This document shows, in pieces, positions 8,690 through 16,857 of a stretch of 64,000 nt of DNA. A program made the translations under genes and the position numbers. The stretch's first letter is position 1. The number at the start of each line of letters is the position of its first letter. Below the pieces are notes generated by a model, which worked only from the letters and a program-made list of their open reading frames with translations, did not search any database and had not been told where the DNA came from. The stretch comes from Virgibacillus sp. SK37 (lineage in GTDB: Bacteria > Bacillota > Bacilli > Bacillales > Amphibacillaceae), in assembly GCF_000725285.1 (NCBI RefSeq), contig NZ_CP007161.1, positions 1,597,911 to 1,661,910 of the forward strand. Direction: 5' to 3'.

Positions 8690-9262
8690 AGTAGCCAATG
8701 ATCAGGTAAAAAAGATAAACTCCGACTTTACTTTTCGTCTTTAGAGTATGAAAAATAACTGAGTTGCTGGAAAGTTCACTGAAATATTGAATCTGATTAC
8801 ACCACCGCTACGGAAAACACTGCGCTTTTCGGGGGCGGCTGATGAGCCTCCTCATGCTAACGCATTCCGGGGTCTCACCTATGCCTCATCTCCCCCAGAA
8901 GTCTCCGTATTTTCCTCCGCTTAATTTCAGCAATAATGGCTTTAGTATTAGGTGGGTGGAAAAAGCTTGCATAACATCTTCAAGTACAAGTGAAAAGCCT
9001 AATCGGCATTTGAAATTTGAAAGCAGATACAAATTGATTGGAGCGGAAGGGGGCGACTCCTACCGGAATAGCATGAGCTGAAGACCCTGGACGGAGCGTA
9101 GCGAAGGAAGCAGCTGAAGCCATGCCGGTGGAAAGCGTCCCACTAAAGCGGAAATCAATGGTCCATCCGCTTCCTTAAATTGAAATATACTTTAGTTCAC
9201 ATTTTACTCTTACTATGAATGTACGAGAAAATATTGATATTCCAATATTTGCATTAAAAGTA
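8690..9262 (+). repeat. Intergenic repeat cluster, copy 1 (two inverted GC-rich cores)
   Basis: This stretch holds no credible gene. A GC-rich core at about 8800-8935 (with CGGCTGATGAGCCTC and TTCCGGGGTCTCA) is followed by a second, oppositely oriented core at about 9035-9165 (with CTGAAGACCCTGGACGGAG and CGGAAATCAATGG). The AT-rich flanks resemble those of the repeats at 25.1-25.5 kb and 57.8-58.0 kb: left CAATGATC...GATAAACT and right TTAGTTC...ATGAAT. Such GC-rich elements are, to my knowledge, dispersed in many Bacillaceae genomes, but their function is unknown. The 79-codon ORF inside is an artefact of the repeat. Confidence 0.75.
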
Positions 9263-9310
9263 CAAAGTGTAAAGTTTTACTTAAGAAAAATTACTATTAA
9301 CCCATTTATC

Positions 9311-9339
9311 TTGACTAAAGGCCGCAAAGAAGATATATT
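9311..9339 (+). promoter_or_regulatory. Upstream promoter (P1) of the infC operon
   Basis: TTGACT at 9311-9316, a 17-base spacer and TATATT at 9334-9339. It lies about 80 bases before the L20-type leader. Confidence 0.6.
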
Positions 9340-9374
9340 ATAATTATTCACTTAAGCATACATGCAAAGTATGT

Positions 9375-9403
9375 TTGACAAGAAACAACCAACATGTTAC
9401 TAT
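9375..9403 (+). promoter_or_regulatory. Downstream promoter (P2) of the infC operon
   Basis: A consensus -35 TTGACA at 9375-9380, a 17-base spacer and a weak -10 TACTAT at 9398-9403. Either this or P1 would transcribe the complete leader. Confidence 0.5.
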
Positions 9404-9419
9404 AAATAGGTTGGAAAAA

Positions 9420-9560
9420 TTAAATGATCTGAGACAAGTAGAAGCACCCGCTTCTCACCTGATCGACACCTTTTGGTAGTTGACTGGTTCTGAACTCTTT
9501 TAATATATTATTGGAGACGTGTGGGTGCAGTATGTACCGACACTTTTTTAATGACAAAAT
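9420..9560 (+). ncRNA. Ribosomal protein L20 leader (infC operon attenuator)
   Basis: The leader carries GCACCC at 9444-9449 and the complementary GGGTGC at 9523-9528, the long-range pairing that builds the L20-binding site in Bacillus infC leaders. The same GGGT can instead join a terminator stem: GTGTGGGT at 9519-9526 pairs with ACCGACAC at 9536-9543, followed by a T-run to 9549. Excess L20 is therefore expected to stop transcription before infC. The alternative pairings are read from the sequence; the mechanism is known from B. subtilis. Confidence 0.85.
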
Positions 9561-9611
9561 ATTCGCTTGTCAATGATGATCAGCTCAAAAATAATTTGGA
9601 GGTGGCTGGCT

Positions 9612-10127
9612 ATTAGCAAAGATATGAATGTCAATGAGAAGATTCGTGCTAGAGAAGTACGTCTTATCGATTCAAATGGTGATCAGCTTGGGGTGAAATC
9701 ACGCCAGGAAGCATTGGAAATTGCGCAGACAAGAAACCTTGACCTGGTTTTAGTGGCTCCAAATGCAAAACCACCAGTTTGTCGAATCATGGACTATGGA
9801 AAATATCGCTTTGAACAGCAAAAGAAAGAAAAAGAAGCTCGTAAAAAACAAAAAGTCATTAATGTTAAAGAAGTACGCTTTACACCAGGAATTGGCGAAC
9901 ACGATTATGAAACAAAACTGAAGAACGCTAGAAAATTCCTGGAAAAAGGTGATAAAGTTAAAGCTGCAGTGCGTTTCCGTGGTCGTGCAATTACGCACAA
10001 GGAACTTGGCCGTGAAGTCTTGGACCGTATGGCTGGAGATGTGAAAGATGTAGCGACAATTGAAACTAAACCAAAAATGGAAGGCCGTAACATGTTTATG
10101 ATGTTGGCTCCATTAAATGAAAAATAA
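9612..10127 (+). CDS. infC: Translation initiation factor IF-3, ATT start codon
   Basis: IF-3 binds the 30S subunit and checks start-codon selection. The product of 171 residues begins [16 protein letters not shown], matching the family N-terminus; the C-terminal IF-3 domain (about 85-170) contains [13 protein letters not shown]. The start is taken as the ATT at 9612, eight bases after GGAGG; no ATG or GTG is available at this position. A non-canonical ATT/ATA start is the known feature by which infC autoregulates, because IF-3 discriminates against it. An ATG further upstream at 9567 would give an unrelated extension. It heads infC-rpmI-rplT. Confidence 0.95.
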   Translation: MSKDMNVNEKIRAREVRLIDSNGDQLGVKSRQEALEIAQTRNLDLVLVAPNAKPPVCRIMDYGKYRFEQQKKEKEARKKQKVINVKEVRFTPGIGEHDYETKLKNARKFLEKGDKVKAAVRFRGRAITHKELGREVLDRMAGDVKDVATIETKPKMEGRNMFMMLAPLNEK

Positions 10128-10158
10128 TCATTCAAGTCTATACTAGGAGGAAATCAAC

Positions 10159-10356
10159 ATGCCTAAAATGAAAACCCATAAAGGTTCTCAAAAACGCTTT
10201 AAAAAAACTGGTTCGGGAAAATTAAAACGTGCACATGCTTACACAAGCCACATGTTTGCACATAAATCCCAAAAGCAAAAAAGAAAGCTTCGTAAATCTG
10301 CAATGGTATCTTCTGGAGATTTCAAACGCATTAAAACAATGCTTCCTTATAAATAA
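10159..10356 (+). CDS. rpmI: Ribosomal protein bL35
   Basis: A very basic 65-residue 50S subunit protein starting [20 protein letters not shown], the canonical L35 N-terminus. The start follows AGGAGG by eight bases. It lies 31 bases after infC and is followed by rplT, the universal infC-rpmI-rplT order, and shares their L20-controlled transcript. Confidence 0.98.
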   Translation: MPKMKTHKGSQKRFKKTGSGKLKRAHAYTSHMFAHKSQKQKRKLRKSAMVSSGDFKRIKTMLPYK

Positions 10357-10424
10357 GGTCGGCTTTTAAAAAAACTATTTTAAATAATAAAATCAGATTG
10401 TACTTGTATTAGGAGGGAATTAAT

Positions 10425-10781
10425 ATGCCACGTGTAAAAGGTGGAACAGTAACGCGTCAACGTCGTAAACGCGTCCTTAAATTAGCAAAAGGTTATTATG
10501 GTTCGAAAAGAACATTATTCAAAACAGCAAAACAACAGGTGATAAAATCAGGTCAGTATGCTTATCGTGACCGCAGACAGAAAAAGCGTGACTTCCGTAA
10601 ATTATGGATTTCTCGTATTAACGCTGCTGCTCGCTTGAACGATATTTCTTATAGCAAATTGATGCACGGTCTTAAAGTAGCAGGTGTTGATATTAATCGT
10701 AAAATGCTTTCTGATCTTGCTATTAATGATGAAAAAGCTTTTGCTCAATTAGTAGAAAAAGCAAAAACAGCTGTAAAGTAA
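10425..10781 (+). CDS. rplT: Ribosomal protein bL20
   Basis: 118-residue basic protein needed early in 50S assembly and the autogenous repressor of this operon. The N-terminus [19 protein letters not shown] is typical, and the C-terminal half is the globular RNA-binding domain. AGGAGG precedes the ATG. It acts on the leader at 9420-9560. A strong terminator follows. Confidence 0.98.
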   Translation: MPRVKGGTVTRQRRKRVLKLAKGYYGSKRTLFKTAKQQVIKSGQYAYRDRRQKKRDFRKLWISRINAAARLNDISYSKLMHGLKVAGVDINRKMLSDLAINDEKAFAQLVEKAKTAVK

Positions 10782-10787
10782 TAGATC

Positions 10788-10835
10788 AAAAGAGACTAAA
10801 TTCTTCATGTGAATGAAGGATTTAGTCTCTTTTAC
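10788..10835 (+). terminator. Terminator after rplT
   Basis: AGAGACTAAAT pairs with ATTTAGTCTCT with an inner TTCTTCAT/ATGAAGGA extension, followed by TTTT. Confidence 0.9.
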
Positions 10836-10850
10836 TAAGGAGCCGGGAGA

Positions 10851-11120
10851 ATGAGCGAACTAAGTGGAGTGTTATTTTACCTCGGAGGGGTAAATATTTT
10901 TACATATATACTGATGGGAATGGATAAACAAAAAGCGATAAAGAAAAAGTATCGTATACCTGAAAGGACATTTTGGTTATTATCACTATTGGGAGGAGCT
11001 TTGGGTGTCCTACTAGGGATGAAGTCTTTTCGCCATAAAACGAAGCACACATCATTTCAATATGGGATTCCTATTTTACTAGTAGTAAATATAATTAGTG
11101 TTATATATTTATTTTTTTAG
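10851..11120 (+). CDS. ysdA: DUF1294 small membrane protein YsdA
   Basis: An 89-residue integral membrane protein with three hydrophobic segments (about residues 5-22, 42-57 and 70-89) and the DUF1294 signature MDKQKAIKKKYRIPERT followed by LLGGALGVLLGM and a KTKH segment. Function unknown. It sits directly downstream of rplT as in B. subtilis. The ATG follows AAGGAG. Confidence 0.88.
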   Translation: MSELSGVLFYLGGVNIFTYILMGMDKQKAIKKKYRIPERTFWLLSLLGGALGVLLGMKSFRHKTKHTSFQYGIPILLVVNIISVIYLFF

Positions 11121-11167
11121 ATGTCATAAAGGCTCGTCTATTGTCATATAGATTAGAAGGAGGTGAT

Positions 11168-11236
11168 ATGCAGCTTGGAAATTCAGCTAGGGAATGGGGA
11201 GGAATAGAATGGAGATGCTTGGTAATCATCTTATGA
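11168..11236 (+). CDS. Possible 22-codon leader peptide upstream of the VTT gene
   Basis: An ORF too short for usual gene calling, encoding MQLGNSARE followed by WGGIEWRCLVIIL. It is preceded by AGAAGGAGGTGAT, an almost complete complement of the 16S 3' end, the strongest ribosome-binding site in the neighbourhood, four bases (from GGAGG) before the ATG. Its stop codon lies 28 bases inside the next gene, in another frame. This suggests translational coupling, but no homologue is known to me. It may also be chance. Confidence 0.3.
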   Translation: MQLGNSAREWGGIEWRCLVIIL

Positions 11237-11820
11237 CAATCATTGAAACAGGTGGGCTGTTTGCTCCTATCTTGTTCATTAGCTTTCATTTACTAAGACC
11301 TTTATTTTTCCTGCCAGTTGTGTTTATCTGTATTACCGGAGGAGTTCTATTTGGAGCTCTAGCGGGAACGCTTTACTCATTAATTGGAATTACTTTATCA
11401 AGTATCATTTTCTATTTTGTAATTAGATGGATGCCGAGGACCTCAAAAAAGTTACTCTCTGTAAAGCAAAAAATAGTTGGAAAGAACAGAGAGTTGACTA
11501 CACCACAAATTGCATTACTCCGTCTTGTACCGTTTATACATTTTCATTTATTATCTTTATGCTTACTTGAAATATCGGCGAGTTTTAAGGATTATACGAA
11601 ATCATCCCTTTTATCTAATATTCCTATTGCATTTGTATATACTTCAGTGGGAGGCTGGATATCTAACCTAACCCCAATAACCGTCTTTCTATTTCTTTTA
11701 TTATTGCTCCCTGTATTGTATCTCCTGAGAAGAAAAGAAATTAATATTAAGTGGCAGGATTTCTTCCAGGTTAATGCAGAACAAAAGTGCAAGCGCCTTG
11801 CTTCCCCTCGACAAGCCTAA
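11209..11820 (+). CDS. VTT-domain (TVP38/TMEM64-type, DedA-like) membrane protein
   Basis: A 203-residue integral membrane protein with hydrophobic segments throughout and the VTT core (FICITGGVLFGALAGTLYSLIGITLSS near residues 40-65, then a re-entrant-type region with RLVPFIHFHL). The family is linked to lipid handling in membranes; substrate unknown. The ATG at 11209 is preferred to that at 11194 because GGGGAGG ends six bases before it. The last 15 residues (N-A-E-Q-K-C-K-R...) are encoded by a dispersed repeat starting near 11777, so the original C-terminus was probably different. B. subtilis YtxB is a similar protein at a nearby locus. Confidence 0.85.
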   Translation: MEMLGNHLMTIIETGGLFAPILFISFHLLRPLFFLPVVFICITGGVLFGALAGTLYSLIGITLSSIIFYFVIRWMPRTSKKLLSVKQKIVGKNRELTTPQIALLRLVPFIHFHLLSLCLLEISASFKDYTKSSLLSNIPIAFVYTSVGGWISNLTPITVFLFLLLLLPVLYLLRRKEINIKWQDFFQVNAEQKCKRLASPRQA

Positions 11821-11830
11821 ACAAGCAATC
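11777..11830 (+). repeat. Short dispersed repeat overlapping the end of the VTT gene
   Basis: CAGAACAAAAGTGCAAGC at 11777-11794 recurs, in reverse orientation, at 47864-47881 with one mismatch in 18. Downstream similarity continues loosely (CGACAAGCCTAAAC here, AGACAGGCTAAAAC there). The element reads into the coding sequence. Confidence 0.6.
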
Positions 11831-11946
11831 GTAACAACGCACTTTGTCAAGTAGAGTTATTGCTAAAGCCATAAGGGTAAGAAGTACCTCGAACTAGATA
11901 TGGCTAACTTAATAATAGGAATGGTATTAAATGCATTGTTCCTACA

Positions 11947-11978
11947 CAAAAACTCATCCGTACTGGATGAGTTTTTTT
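11947..11978. terminator. Bidirectional terminator between the VTT gene and ysdB
   Basis: ACTCATCC pairs with GGATGAGT; A-rich before and T-run after, so it can serve both convergent transcripts. It overlaps the last bases of ysdB. Confidence 0.85.
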
Positions 11979-12378
11979 ACTCTAAAGTTGTGAGTAGTAA
12001 TTTATTTATAGGGTGTTTCCAAGTAATTTTAGCATAGGGATAACGTAGTAAAATTTCATTTTCAAGAAAATACAAATCATCTCTGGTTAAGCCACGAAGT
12101 TCCAAAGAATCGTTAACAGTAATGTTGATATTGACCACTTCAAAGGAATCTTCGGTTGTACCAAGATATTTTTCCCCTTCAAAAAGGCATCCCTTATATA
12201 CAAACTGAAGATTTTTCTTACTATTATTTGCTTCATCAACGAAATAAAATTCTTTAGATTCCTTAGCAAGTCGTAGCTTTCGCTGGGGATTTCTGTAGTA
12301 TTGCACCCAAGTGTATATTAATAAGGCAATGGAAACCAATATAAGGATTCTAAATAAGACAACAATCATATCTGACAC
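11977..12378 (-). CDS. ysdB: Sigma-W pathway protein YsdB
   Basis: A 133-residue protein with one N-terminal membrane anchor (about residues 5-24) and a cytosolic or surface domain of mixed strands. It matches B. subtilis YsdB, a member of the sigma-W envelope-stress regulon, in position (after ysdA, before ysdC), length and the FYFVDEANNSKKN segment. Function is unknown. It is the only minus-strand gene in this part and has its own sigma-W-type promoter, which strongly supports the call. Confidence 0.85.
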   Translation of the reverse strand: MSDMIVVLFRILILVSIALLIYTWVQYYRNPQRKLRLAKESKEFYFVDEANNSKKNLQFVYKGCLFEGEKYLGTTEDSFEVVNINITVNDSLELRGLTRDDLYFLENEILLRYPYAKITWKHPINKLLLTTLE

Positions 12379-12404
12379 GTCTCCCTGCTATTTATTACTC
12401 TTTA

Positions 12405-12431
12405 TACGAATGACCTGAACAGAAGGTTTCA
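12405..12431 (-). promoter_or_regulatory. Sigma-W (ECF) promoter of ysdB
   Basis: On the minus strand TGAAAC (12426-12431), a 17-base spacer and CGTA (12405-12408) match the sigma-W consensus. It lies 27 bases upstream of the ysdB start. B. subtilis ysdB is a known sigma-W target, so envelope-stress control is a well-supported inference. Confidence 0.75.
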
Positions 12432-12565
12432 TATTAAGTACATTTACTATTATTTTATTAAAAATTGGAGGAGTGAGAAAGTATAAAGCCTCTAGCTGGT
12501 TTAAACTATAACTGCTTCTCCATCCGTGATACAATCAGTAAAAAGAGAAAAAGAGGGATCTGTCA

Positions 12566-13051
12566 TTGGATTGGAAACAACTATATAATATGCAAAAGGA
12601 ATTGGATCGTTATATTGAAGAGAAGAACAATTTAGAAAACAAAAATGTATTTCAAGAAAAACATCTTGCGTTATTGGTAGAGCTCGGTGAGCTGGCGAAT
12701 GAAACCCGTTGTTTTAAATTTTGGAGTCAAAAGCCAAGGAATGAAAAACACATTATTCTGGAAGAATACGTAGATGGTATTCATTTTATATTGTCTCTTG
12801 GTATAGAAAATGATTTTTATTATATGTCTGAAGAAAAAACTGCACCCAAATATACAGAAACAGAGCAATTTATAAAAGTTTTTCAAGCATGTACGCAATT
12901 TCACTCTTTTCCAACAGAAGCAAATTATCAAGTGATGTTTGAAAGCTATCTTCAGCTTGGTAAGTTGCTTGGTTTCAATGAAAAGGATATTCAAAGTGCT
13001 TATCTACAAAAAAACGAAGTGAATTTCAAACGCCAGGATACAGGGTACTAG
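12566..13051 (+). CDS. Dimeric all-alpha dUTPase (dUTPase_2 / MazG-like family)
   Basis: Probably hydrolyses dUTP to dUMP, keeping uracil out of DNA. The 161-residue all-alpha protein has the metal-binding pattern of the dimeric dUTPase family: ELGELANETR (about residues 39-48) and EEYVDGIHFILSLG (about 71-84). A TTG start follows AGAGGGA. It is flanked by the divergent ysdB and by ysdC with its own ribosome-binding site. A MazG-like pyrophosphatase of other specificity is possible, but the aromatic FKFW segment between the two motifs is typical of this dUTPase group. Confidence 0.85.
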   Translation: MDWKQLYNMQKELDRYIEEKNNLENKNVFQEKHLALLVELGELANETRCFKFWSQKPRNEKHIILEEYVDGIHFILSLGIENDFYYMSEEKTAPKYTETEQFIKVFQACTQFHSFPTEANYQVMFESYLQLGKLLGFNEKDIQSAYLQKNEVNFKRQDTGY

Positions 13052-13132
13052 GAAAGATATACTAAATATTTTATTATTTCTTAAAAAGAGTTTATAATTA
13101 GAAATGACAGATAAAGGGAGGAATTAGTACAT

Positions 13133-14218
13133 ATGGCAAAATTAGATGAAACATTAACCATGCTGAAAGACCTTACGGATGCAAGAGGGATACCAGGAAA
13201 TGAAAAAGAAGCAAGAGACGTTATGGAGAAGTATATTACGCCTTATGCTGATGAAGTGTTTACAGATAACTTAGGTAGTTTAATTGCGAAGAAAACTGGT
13301 GAAGAAAATGGACCGAAAATTATGGTTGCTGGTCATCTAGACGAAGTTGGCTTTATGGTAACCCGTATCGATGACAAAGGATTCGTTTATTTCCAAACAG
13401 TCGGTGGCTGGTGGAGTCAGGTTATGCTTGCCCAACGTGTTACGATCATGGGTAAGAATGGAGATGTAACTGGTGTAATTGGTTCAAAGCCTCCACACAT
13501 CCTATCACCTGAAGCTCGCAAAAAACCTGTAGATATTAAAGACATGTTCATTGACATTGGCGCTTCAAGTAAAGAAGAAGCTGAAAATTTTGGTGTAAAA
13601 CCAGGAGACTCAATTGTGCCATATTTTGAGTTTACCCAATTGAAGAATGAAAAAATGTTACTCGCTAAAGCATGGGATAACCGAATTGGTTGTGCAATTG
13701 CCATTGAGGTTTTGAAGCAATTGAAAGATGTAGACCATCCTAACATCGTATATGGAGTTGGAACCATTCAAGAAGAGGTTGGCCTACGTGGTGCTCGCAC
13801 ATCAACACATAAAATTAAACCTGACATTGGTTTTGGGGTAGATGTTGGAATTGCAGGTGATACGCCAGGGATTTCCGATCACGAAGCAGATAGTAAACTA
13901 GGAAAAGGACCACAAATTATACTTTACGATGCATCCATGATTTCACATAAAGGAGTGCGGGACCTGGTAGTTAATACGGCAGATGAAAACAATATTCCTT
14001 ACCAGTATGCTTCTATGGCAGGTGGGGGTACAGATTCGGGATCTATCCATTTAACTGCAAATGGCGTACCTTCTTTGTCTATTACTGTAGCAACAAGGTA
14101 TATCCATTCACATGCAGCTATTTTACACCGTGATGACTTCGAAAATGCAGTTAAACTTATTGTAGAAACAATTAAGAAGCTTGACTCAGATACTGTTAAA
14201 GATATTGTGCTTGCGTAA
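13133..14218 (+). CDS. ysdC: M42 family metallo-aminopeptidase YsdC
   Basis: Cytosolic dinuclear metal aminopeptidase/glutamyl aminopeptidase-like enzyme. Metal ligands and catalytic residues are recognisable in order: [10 protein letters not shown] (about residues 68-77), AWDNRIGC (about 180), EEVGLRGA (about 214), the [10 protein letters not shown] segment (about 238) and RYIHSHAA near the C-terminus. 361 residues is the usual family length. GGGAGG precedes the ATG. Related enzymes form large tetrahedral dodecamers that trim peptides; the substrate here is inferred only as peptides. Confidence 0.92.
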   Translation: MAKLDETLTMLKDLTDARGIPGNEKEARDVMEKYITPYADEVFTDNLGSLIAKKTGEENGPKIMVAGHLDEVGFMVTRIDDKGFVYFQTVGGWWSQVMLAQRVTIMGKNGDVTGVIGSKPPHILSPEARKKPVDIKDMFIDIGASSKEEAENFGVKPGDSIVPYFEFTQLKNEKMLLAKAWDNRIGCAIAIEVLKQLKDVDHPNIVYGVGTIQEEVGLRGARTSTHKIKPDIGFGVDVGIAGDTPGISDHEADSKLGKGPQIILYDASMISHKGVRDLVVNTADENNIPYQYASMAGGGTDSGSIHLTANGVPSLSITVATRYIHSHAAILHRDDFENAVKLIVETIKKLDSDTVKDIVLA

Positions 14219-14237
14219 ATACGTATTAAATTAGTAC

Positions 14238-14295
14238 AAAAAAGCCGAACTGATTCGAAATCTTGTCATAGATTCGAATAAAGTTCGGCTTTTTG
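14238..14295. terminator. Bidirectional terminator between ysdC and the transglycosylase gene
   Basis: AAAGCCGAAC pairs with GTTCGGCTTT, with an inner repeat of GATTCGAA/ATTCGAAT and A-run/T-run on opposite sides. Nearly the same arms occur in the terminators at 20037-20094 and 25069-25125. Confidence 0.9.
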
Positions 14296-14302
14296 CATTT
14301 TA

Positions 14303-14926
14303 CTACATGTAGGACCTCATTATTTTTGAAACATAATTTTGTGTTTCTTTAAATGGAGGTATTCCCTGATATTTGTCTACATTACCTGGTCCTGCATTGT
14401 ATGCTGCTAACGCCAGTTCCACTTTTCCATTGTACCGTTGAAGCATTTGGCTTAGATATTTTGTACCGCCCTCTATATTCTGTTGCGCATCATAAGGGTT
14501 AGTTACTCCCAAACCTCTGGCTGTGGCAGGCATTAATTGCATTAACCCCTGTGCACCGACATTGCTTCGCGCTTCATTATTATAGTTTGATTCGGCTTTT
14601 ATAACAGCATGAATAAGGCCTTCATCCACGCCATATTTGCTGGCAGCATTTTTAATATAGGCATGAATAGAATCAGTGCCTCCTTTTGTGCTGGAACTGT
14701 ACTCTGGCAGTACGGTAATCGGGTAGGTAGTATGTACGGATGAAGGTATGTATTTCTGCTGCATATAAGAATTATTATAGTTGGTTGCATTATTAATTTT
14801 TTCCTGTAATAGCTGCTTGAACGCCAAGTCTGCAAATGCATTATTATTGCTTGTACTTTGTTTTCCGGATGTAATCATAGCCATGGCTTGTTGTTGAATC
14901 ATCTGCTGCAAAACGCTAATTTCCAT
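14303..14926 (-). CDS. Lytic transglycosylase, SLT domain
   Basis: Probably cleaves the peptidoglycan glycan strand. The C-terminal half (about residues 95-205) is a complete SLT domain: catalytic glutamate in [21 protein letters not shown], and [13 protein letters not shown]. The N-terminal 90 residues are Gln/Asn/Ser-rich with no signal peptide, as in the YjbJ group of Bacillus, so export is unclear. The ATG at 14926 is preferred (AAGGGG seven bases upstream) to a TTG two codons earlier. It stands alone downstream of the ABC operon, on the same strand. Confidence 0.88.
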   Translation of the reverse strand: MEISVLQQMIQQQAMAMITSGKQSTSNNNAFADLAFKQLLQEKINNATNYNNSYMQQKYIPSSVHTTYPITVLPEYSSSTKGGTDSIHAYIKNAASKYGVDEGLIHAVIKAESNYNNEARSNVGAQGLMQLMPATARGLGVTNPYDAQQNIEGGTKYLSQMLQRYNGKVELALAAYNAGPGNVDKYQGIPPFKETQNYVSKIMRSYM

Positions 14927-15059
14927 TGTCAATCCCCTTCGCTCTTATAGGGTTAGTATTACTATTATCTATTTTACTATAATAATCCATTTAAGCAATA
15001 TGATTTAAACTATTTCATATACTTTATTTGCTGCCTGCTTACATTATATATTGCCTATT

Positions 15060-15731
15060 CTAAAATACTATTAATTCCATCCTGGTTTTGGCTAGAATGT
15101 TTTGATAAAATGGGTCATCTCCAATACATACCACCCGATCACAAAGAGAAGTTATTTCATCCATATCGTGTGAGATATAAATAACAATTTTCCCATACTT
15201 TTTCGCCTGTACTTGTAAATAATTACCTATCTCTTTACGTGACTTCAGATCAATTCCAACAGTAGGCTCATCCAGCAATAAAAGGAGAGGATCATGAATT
15301 AAGCTAATAGCTAAATTCAATTTACGCTTCATTCCACCTGATAGTGTGTGTACAGGTTCATCCCATTTATCAAGATTCATGTCTAAACAAAGTTGTTTTA
15401 ACTCAGCTGTTGATTTTCTTATCCATGATAGTTTTTCAAAAAATACCATATTTTCTCTTACTGTAAATTCCTCCCATAATGCTAATTCCTGTGGAACAAA
15501 GCCGATTTGCTTTCTGATTTCTTTTTTATGGCTGTCATAATTGCTATTTTCTAATATAATTGCCCCTGTAGTTGGCTTATCAATTGTAGCTAGTAGTTGA
15601 ATTAAAGTAGATTTACCTGCACCGTTTTCTCCTACCAGCCCAACGATCTCCCCTTTTTCAATAGATAATGAGATACTGTTCAGAATTTGTTTTTTACCAT
15701 ACGATTTTGACAATGATTCAATAGTGAGCAT
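15060..15731 (-). CDS. ABC transporter ATP-binding protein of the DUF6583 operon
   Basis: 223-residue nucleotide-binding subunit: Walker A GENGAGKST (about residues 36-44), Q-loop GFVPQELALWEEF, signature LSGGMKRKLNLA, Walker B LLLLLDEPTVGID and the switch His in YISHD. The sequence is most like ATPases of ABC-2 exporters. The start is at 15731, with AAGGGG upstream and 14 bases of overlap with the permease gene before it; an ORF extension of 12 codons upstream has no support. It is the last gene of the operon. Substrate unknown. Confidence 0.92.
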   Translation of the reverse strand: MLTIESLSKSYGKKQILNSISLSIEKGEIVGLVGENGAGKSTLIQLLATIDKPTTGAIILENSNYDSHKKEIRKQIGFVPQELALWEEFTVRENMVFFEKLSWIRKSTAELKQLCLDMNLDKWDEPVHTLSGGMKRKLNLAISLIHDPLLLLLDEPTVGIDLKSRKEIGNYLQVQAKKYGKIVIYISHDMDEITSLCDRVVCIGDDPFYQNILAKTRMELIVF

Positions 15732-16857
15732 CGGATTTCCCCTTTCTTCCATGCCAAAATATAACAATTGCAGATAGCAGAATGAACCACAAAAACCCTA
15801 TTTCATTATGCAAGAAGGGCTGTAACGGGTGAAGTGAATTAATAACGCTAATTTTCTCAGGAAGCCTATCCATTGGAATAATACTTCCGCTTGTTATCGC
15901 CACAATTAAAGAAAAAGAAAATGAAAAAACATAATATAAATAAGCATTTTTGAATAATAGAGCAAGTGTAAAAGCAGCCATTATTAGAGTCAGACGAAAC
16001 ATAACCAAACTTATAATAAAGGTAAGGGAAATAGGCTCGGTAAGAAATATAGTGAACAAGCTGACAGTGATTATATCAAATAAAAGAAATAAGCACAGAT
16101 AAATAAAGCTATTTTGTATGGCATACATTTTAAAAGAAAATTTAGTAAAGGTAAAACGTTTATAGATAGGAGAGGTCTTCTCCTTGATCAACCAATCATA
16201 TAGTAAAAGCGTAGATAAAAAGCTAAAAATCGCCCATAATCCCCATGGATTTACTAGAGAACTTTTCTTTTCAACAGGAGATTCTTCCGCCGTTGTGAAA
16301 GAAAAGGAAGTTTGAAGTAAATTCTGCTGCTTCTCTATTTCTTTACTTTTTTTCACGATTTCATCAATTGTCCAGGTGGAACTGGAATCATATACTTTAC
16401 TAAGCTGTTGAACCGTAAACGCAGCCTTAACGCGTCCGGTATCCTGTTGAATAATTGACTGAATTGCTTCAGAAACGGGTGTATAGCCAAAAGATAAATC
16501 GGATCGAATTCCTGAAATTAATCTATTTCTGCTTCCTTTTAATATTTTTTCTGTATAACCTTCTTTAATTATAAAGGCACTGTCCAGCTTATGAATTTCA
16601 ATTTGGTGCAATGCTTCTTCTTCTGTCAATACCTCAACTTGCAAGGAAGAGATGTTGTTTAATTCCTTGAGCAATCGATCTGTATAATCTGTTTTCTCCT
16701 GTAGTACAATACCTACAGGGATTTTTCCATTTCCTTGAGCAGTTTCTATTACCATTATAATACTGAAAGTTAATATGATCGGTAATAACATCCAAAACAG
16801 AAGCATTCCTTTTTGACGTTTCCAGAAAAGCAGACGAGTGGTTAAGATTGCTTTCAT
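15718..16857 (-). CDS. ABC-2 type transporter permease (second permease)
   Basis: 379-residue membrane subunit with one N-terminal helix (about residues 18-38), a large extracytoplasmic domain of about 170 residues and five or six C-terminal helices: the ABC2_membrane_3 architecture of drug, lantibiotic or sodium exporters. The ATG is embedded in an ATGA overlap with the preceding permease gene, and AAAGGAG lies upstream, so the two are translationally coupled. It probably heterodimerises with its neighbour. Substrate unknown. Confidence 0.88.
   Translation of the reverse strand: MKAILTTRLLFWKRQKGMLLFWMLLPIILTFSIIMVIETAQGNGKIPVGIVLQEKTDYTDRLLKELNNISSLQVEVLTEEEALHQIEIHKLDSAFIIKEGYTEKILKGSRNRLISGIRSDLSFGYTPVSEAIQSIIQQDTGRVKAAFTVQQLSKVYDSSSTWTIDEIVKKSKEIEKQQNLLQTSFSFTTAEESPVEKKSSLVNPWGLWAIFSFLSTLLLYDWLIKEKTSPIYKRFTFTKFSFKMYAIQNSFIYLCLFLLFDIITVSLFTIFLTEPISLTFIISLVMFRLTLIMAAFTLALLFKNAYLYYVFSFSFSLIVAITSGSIIPMDRLPEKISVINSLHPLQPFLHNEIGFLWFILLSAIVIFWHGRKGKSDAHY

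Noticed and set aside
8842-9081. 79-codon ORF between thrS and infC
   Set aside because: It lies wholly within the GC-rich repeat cluster, has no ribosome-binding site and a low-complexity composition not like a protein.
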